64,000 nt of DNA from Hofstenia miamia (taxonomy: Eukaryota; Xenacoelomorpha; Acoela; Hofsteniidae): contig CABFPE010000032.1 of assembly GCA_900660155.1 (NCBI GenBank), positions 1,280,652 through 1,344,651 of the forward strand. The letters run 5' to 3'. Positions 58,900 through 64,000 of this stretch are shown here, piece after piece. The notes beneath the pieces are model-generated. The model was not told where the DNA came from, did no database searches, and saw nothing but the letters and a program-made list of their open reading frames with translations. The translations under genes were made by a program, and so were the position numbers. The first letter of the stretch is position 1; each line of letters starts with the position of its first letter.

Positions 58900-61800
58900 C
58901 TAAAAAAATACTCAGTCTTGGTTTCAAAATTTTATTGTCCTTGAGGATATAAATTGTTGGTTTTCATTGTTCAATAGCTTTGTTAGTTTATGGACTTTGT
59001 CCTATAGTTTGAAAAGTAGTTGGATCTTCGTTTTAGAGAAATTTTTTACTGATTTTTTAAATTTATTGAAATTTCGTTCTTCTTTAATATCTTGATAGAT
59101 TTTGTTCCATAAATCAATTGTAAAATTGGTAAATGATTTTTCAAAGATTTTCTTTTTAAATTTGATTTTGTGATAAGTCTTAGTTCATTTATGTATATTT
59201 TTCTGTAATTCTACTGATGGTCTTTTCCAAAATAGTAAGAGGCAATTTAGTTTTAATAAGTATTCTAATGATTCGATATGTTTTTCTAGTTTTTTTAATT
59301 TGGTCATTTTTACTGCAGATTGTATTAAATACCCAATTATAAACTTTTTTAAGTTTTTTAAATATTTTCTTAGTAACATTGGTAAATAAAAATGAAGAAT
59401 ATGAAAAATGTGACAATATAAGAGATCTTAGTAATACAATCCTCCACTTCATTGGTAATCTATGTTGAATCTTAGTTAGCAATTTAACTCCAAAGGCCAT
59501 TTTCTTCGTAGTTGCATTGATCTGATATATAATTTTAAGTTCATTGTCAATTTCAATACCAAGATATTTAATTTTCTTAGTTTCATAAATGATATTTTTT
59601 CAACATCTATTGATTCTAATGGTTCACATTTTCCATTTTTATTCTTTATAATCATAAATGTAGTTTTCTCAATATTTAATTTCATAATATTCTGTTCAAA
59701 AAAAATTCTTTACTTTAATTATATATTCTTGTAAAATCTATATTTTGGATGTATATAATAGAGTATCATCTGCAAATTGAATGCATTTGCCTTCAAGGAA
59801 GTTAGGAATGTCATTGACATATAGATTGAATAATAGTGGTCCTAAAACTGATCTTTGTGGCACTCAATTATTTATCAATATCTGTTTTGACGATAGATTG
59901 TTTACTTTTACGTATTGTGAACAATCAAATATATATGATTTCAGAAATTGGATTGAGGAACCACTAAAATTATAAATTTCTCTTAGTTTTATAATTAGTA
60001 AATCATGATTAATTGAATTAAAGGCCTTTGATATATCAATTGAAGCAATATAAACTTTTTCATCTTTGTCTAATTTTCTATGCCAGTCATCTATTGTTTC
60101 AATTAATGCATAATTTGTTGATAATCCTTTTCTAAAACCAAATTGCTGTTTGCTTAAAAGTTTATTCTCTTCAATATAGATCTCGTTAATTGTTGATATA
60201 TGAGTTTTTCAAAAATTTTGCTTATTCCTGAGAGAATAGATATTGGACGGTAATTCTCTGCTTTATCATTATTGCCCTTTTTAAAAATGGGAATAACTTC
60301 AGCTATTTTTAATTGTTTAGGGAAATAGGAATAATAAATACATTCATTGAAGAGATCACATAATGGTCTTGCTAATACACATAGAGCAACTTATATGAAC
60401 CATAGAGGATAGTAAATTGGACCTTTTGATTTACTTGTTTTTATCATTTTTGAGCATTTACGAAAATCATGAAGTGAAACATATTTAAATTTAAAAGATG
60501 AATGATTCAATTTTATGTTATGATGGTAATTGAATTTAGTAATTTCTTTTATAGAATCTTCATCTTGAAATTTACTAAGTTTCACAAAGTGTTCAATTTA
60601 AATGCTTTTTTCAATGATGTTTCCTTCATTGCTAACTAGACATTTGATATCATTGTTCTTTTTTTCTTTGATAAATTTATTGATGTATAACCATTTTCTT
60701 GCTACATTCTTTCCATCATTAAAAGATCGTGTCAAAAATTCATTAACCCTTTTTTTAATTTATTAGATAAACTATTTCTTAATTTCTTGTATAGAGATTT
60801 TGCGGACATCTACTTTTACAATAGTTTGCACAAAGCTTATGCTTTTCTTTAACTGTTTAGTTTCTTTGGAAATCCATAGCTTCCACTTTACAAATTTAGT
60901 TTGATCTTGTTTCTTAAGTTAGTTATTGGACAATGTTTGTCGTACAGCATAGCCAGACTCTTTGTTATAAATTCTAACTTTTTATCAATTGATTGAAAAT
61001 TATAGAAACATGTCCAGTTTAGATTTAACAAGACTATCGATAAATTGTTTCTCTGATAATCTTTAGTTGAATGAATAAAAATATTGCTTTGTTTCAAGAA
61101 ACATTTACTTTCGTTTTTGGTAAAAATGTTGCAAGTAATTAAATGATCAGACAATAGACCATCTAAGACAAATGTTTCACAATTCGATATTTCAGAAGAA
61201 TAACAAATTATGTAATCAATTAATGATGTTCTACTGCTTATGTGAATGGGTGTCGTATTATTCAATCCGTCCATTTAAAAAATATCTATTAGGTCATGAA
61301 TATTTTTACATTCGTTTTGATTTAAATAGTTTTGGTTATAATCTCCCATTATTATGATCTTCTTTCTTTCATTGTAAACCATGGAAAGTTCGTCGTGTAA
61401 AATTTCTTGAAATTTAATAAATGCTTGTTTTCTATTACAATAACTAATATTGACTAAATTATTTCTTGGTTTATTTTTAGATCTACCCATAAGCTTTCAA
61501 AATTTTGATTACTTTTATTTATATCGATTCTTAGTTTCGGCGAAAATTTCTTGGGTACTAATAATAAAACCCCATCACCTTTAAGTTTGTCAGATTTGCT
61601 TAGATTTCTATCTTTTCTGAATATTTTGAAATCTTTTAAAATTGGTATTGTATCATTGTATTTCAACCATGTTTCTGTGATTCCAAAAATTGTATTATTA
61701 TCGAAGTTTTCCATTAGATCATGTAAGTTTTCAAATTTGTTTCGAATACATTGAAAATTAATGTAAACGTATTTAGGACTTTGTAGTGTAATGTGCTTTC

Positions 61801-62600
61801 TAAATCATTAATTGAATTCGTGAATTATTATTCATATAAAGCTTTTTTAAACAAAATATTTTTTTTGCATTTGGTATATTGGGCAGTGTGGACTAAATGC
61901 ATTATGAACTTGAGAGTTTTTGATGTTTGATCTTAAACAATTAATGCATTTGTGAGTGCTCTTAGTATCTGTGTTTGGACAATTTTTATAATTGTGATTT
62001 TCTGTACAATACATGCAACAAAATTTACAAGTCTTTGTAGAATTACCATAGCCTCCACATGAACGGCGCATTCGTATGTAGTGATGACCACTTATATGAG
62101 TGATACTTAAACCACATCGAAATTTGTTGTTTATGATTGTATTTCTTAGTTTAGGTGAAACTTTGATGATCACGTCTTTACATCTTTGGAGGTTATTTAC
62201 GTTTGAAAAAATAACAGTGCAAACATTTTTTAGAATAGGATTAAAATCTTAAAGTTTGATTTTGAAGTTGTTAATATCTTCAACATCTTCATATATTGGT
62301 ATATTCGATAACTTAAGCTTAGGCAAAAATTTATTCGATTTTTTTATATTAATGCCTTTTATTTTTCCCAATTCCTCCATTGTTTTTTCTGCCTTTTCTT
62401 CGGATTGGCAAAAAAGAACAACATTATTTTTTGATACCATTGCTTTATCAATAGGAGATATTTCCATTTACTTACAAGTAATCTATCAAATTTGAAATTA
62501 CAAAATGTTTCATAGTAGCAGTAATTACAAATAAAAATTTTAATTGCATACAAAATTACTTCTGCTAGTGAACATTTGTAATATGCAGTTTGAATATCCA
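58900..62600 (-). mobile_element. two-ORF APE-type LINE, nearly full length, decayed
   Basis: Minus strand, 5' to 3'. ORF1 (62467-61847) with gag-like zinc knuckles CMYCTENHNYKNC and CINCLRSNIKNSQVH..CP, as in Jockey/I-type LINEs. ORF2: YVYINFQCIRNKFENLHDL, IFGITETWL, FRKDRN, GDGVLLLV (endonuclease N-terminus, 61770-61454), IIMGDYNQN, then TSLIDYIIC and LLSDHLIT (61274-60888). RT: DISKAFNSINHDLLI (about 60040), VPQRSVLGPLLFNLYVNDIP (about 59840) and QFADDTLLY with FADD intact (about 59780). The post-RT block is at 59685-59189 with LRSLILSHFSYSSF. The 3' end lies near 58900; no tail was seen clearly. About eight frame breaks are apparent. This is the most complete LINE in the window. Confidence 0.85.
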
Positions 62601-62679
62601 TAAAATGATTGACATAAATTTGCCATTCAACAAATATGTCTACAAATAATGCATTAATTTTTGTTTAAGACGATTGGAG

Positions 62680-63800
62680 AAATCACATAAAGATAGTATT
62701 TACGTCTTATCATTAAATCTATCTAAAGCATTTATTCAATTGATCATAAAATACTATTTAAAAAATTAAAACATATACAACTAATGAATATGCAACTAAG
62801 TTATTAACCTCATATTTAACTAATAGACAACAATACGTAAAAGTAAATGAAATCTCAAATAAACTAATACTTAATAAAGGGGCCATTAAAATTCAATTTT
62901 ATGTTGACATCAATTTTAATGAAAACATAAAATGTGTCTAATATGCTGATGGCACCCTGCTGTATTCAACCAACCATTGTGATTTATTAAGTGCACTGCA
63001 AATTGCAATATTATACTTTGACAAAAATAAAATGAAATTAAATGTTAAAAAGACTAGATTTATGGTGTTAAATAATTATAACAAGACTGAAAAGTTCATG
63101 TTAGAAATAAACAATAAAATTATACAAGAAGATATAAAAATTAAATACTTAGGAATAATCTTTGACAATAAGTTAACATTTGAAATCGAAGTCAATAAAA
63201 TAATGCAGAAAATGATACAAGGAATCAAAACACTAACTAAAATTCAAAAATTCGTACCTATAAATTGGAAAATTACTCTAATAAAATCATATATATTGCC
63301 TCATTACTTATATTCAGCCTGTTTATTAACAACTCTCAATAAAAGAATGAAGATCAAACTAGAAAGAATTTTCAATTGGAGTATCAATACCATCTGTGAA
63401 AGAAGAAATCAAGCTACAATCAAAGAAAATAACTACTTATTTTCATTAGAATATCTACAAAAACTAAGATCTCTAGAAGTATTTTCAAATTGAAGGCAAG
63501 AAACACAAATACCAACTAAAATACATTTAAGAACAAATTCATATAGAAAACTTAAATTTAAGAAAAATATGATGAAGAACTCATTTACTAATTTTTTTAT
63601 TGACTTATGAAATGGATTACCACCTCAATTTAAAGAAGAAAAATTAATTAAAGACTTTAAAAGAAATGTAAAAATGTATTCAAAACCAAGAAAAATCAAC
63701 TATTTAAATTACCAAAGAACTCAATCAATCCCAACAACCAAGCTTAGTCATTGAACCAGAAAAAACTTTTTAAAATCTTAATAAATGCTTATCACTTTAT
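62680..63800 (+). mobile_element. LINE, 3' part, related to the minus-strand copy
   Basis: Plus strand: NRQQYVKVNEISNKLI, YADGTLLYSTN (63001 region; YADG instead of YADD), then an ORF 63032-63493 with MKLNVKKTRFMVLNN, IKYLGIIFDNKLTFE and LIKSYILPHYLYSACLLTTL, the post-RT region. The C-terminal NGLPPQFKEE-like segment follows around 63610. It is truncated at the 5' side near 62680 and starts only about 80 bases from the 5' end of the minus-strand LINE. The post-RT ORF of 153 codons is intact, so this is a younger copy than most others here. Confidence 0.8.
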
Positions 63801-64000
63801 TCGTATAGTGATTATACCGGTATATACAAGGGTTTTAAAAATAAATATTACTATTAAAAACATATTGATTTTTAAGAATAGACTTTAAATGTAGTTTTTA
63901 CACAAAATCAAATAAAGCAAGATCATTCAACGATTTAACTCAATACTGGTTTACAGCATACAAAATTGATATATATTCATTGGAAAAGTTCATCTAGTAA

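Noticed and set aside
1-64000. CRISPR array, operon, tRNA, rRNA or riboswitch
   Set aside because: None supported: repeats are tandem duplicates, MITEs or (TA)n without regular spacers, and the gene structures are eukaryotic.

Overview
The window is AT-rich animal DNA. It has spliced genes with canonical GT-AG introns, an intronless rhodopsin-type receptor, and a very dense mix of decayed mobile elements: LINEs, a Penelope-like element, hAT, Tc1/mariner and pogo-like DNA elements, MITEs and (TA)n tracts. The host genes (SLC18B1-like, ZCCHC7-like, AKAP17A, DNAJC27-like) are metazoan. The repeat content suggests an invertebrate, but I cannot name the phylum. The sequence looks like a draft assembly: there is a 1000-N gap at 11125-12124 and single Ns at 1492, 2390 and 46730, two of which sit between near-identical copies of the same stretch.

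Layout. 1-2.1 kb: relics of a mariner transposase, a Penelope-like element and a Ty3/gypsy pol. 2.2-10.3 kb: mostly non-coding AT-rich DNA with diverged direct repeats, tandem duplications, a recurring TTCCGTCC motif and one small unrecognised ORF. 10.3-11.1 kb (minus): C-terminal half of an SLC18B1-like MFS transporter, next to the gap. 13.0-14.3 kb (minus): a complete single-exon protein with five zinc knuckles (ZCCHC7/Air type). 17.2-26.3 kb (plus): a four-exon AKAP17A gene whose introns hold LINE relics, a hAT MITE, a Tc1 relic and a puzzling ORF. 28.6-35.7 kb: a cluster of LINE pieces in both orientations, including one 3 kb LINE with a 2A-like start and a hairpin plus pentanucleotide tail. 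36.9-38.7 kb: a near-perfect tandem duplication. 39.0-40.0 kb: a short hAT element with perfect target duplications. 40.4-51.35 kb (plus): the N-terminal half of an SLC18B1-like transporter in three exons, its second intron carrying a 2.9 kb hAT element with perfect 8-bp target duplications. 51.6-52.0 kb (minus): first part of a DNAJC27/RBJ-like GTPase. 53.0-53.9 kb (minus): a class A GPCR. 54.6-58.7 kb: transposon relics and unrecognised ORFs. 58.9-62.6 kb (minus): a nearly full-length two-ORF LINE. 62.7-63.8 kb (plus): the 3' part of a related LINE.

The most notable observation is that the two transporter halves (40.4-51.35 kb plus; 10.3-11.1 kb minus) match exactly in splice phase and domain content and together give about 455 residues, the normal length of the SLC18B1 family. 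Either one gene has been split by an inversion, or the scaffold is mis-joined at the gap. I found no convincing new biological system; the other points of interest are element ends with exact target duplications, a LINE 2A-like motif, a possible SGNH-hydrolase LINE ORF1 relic and the intronic ORF of AKAP17A.
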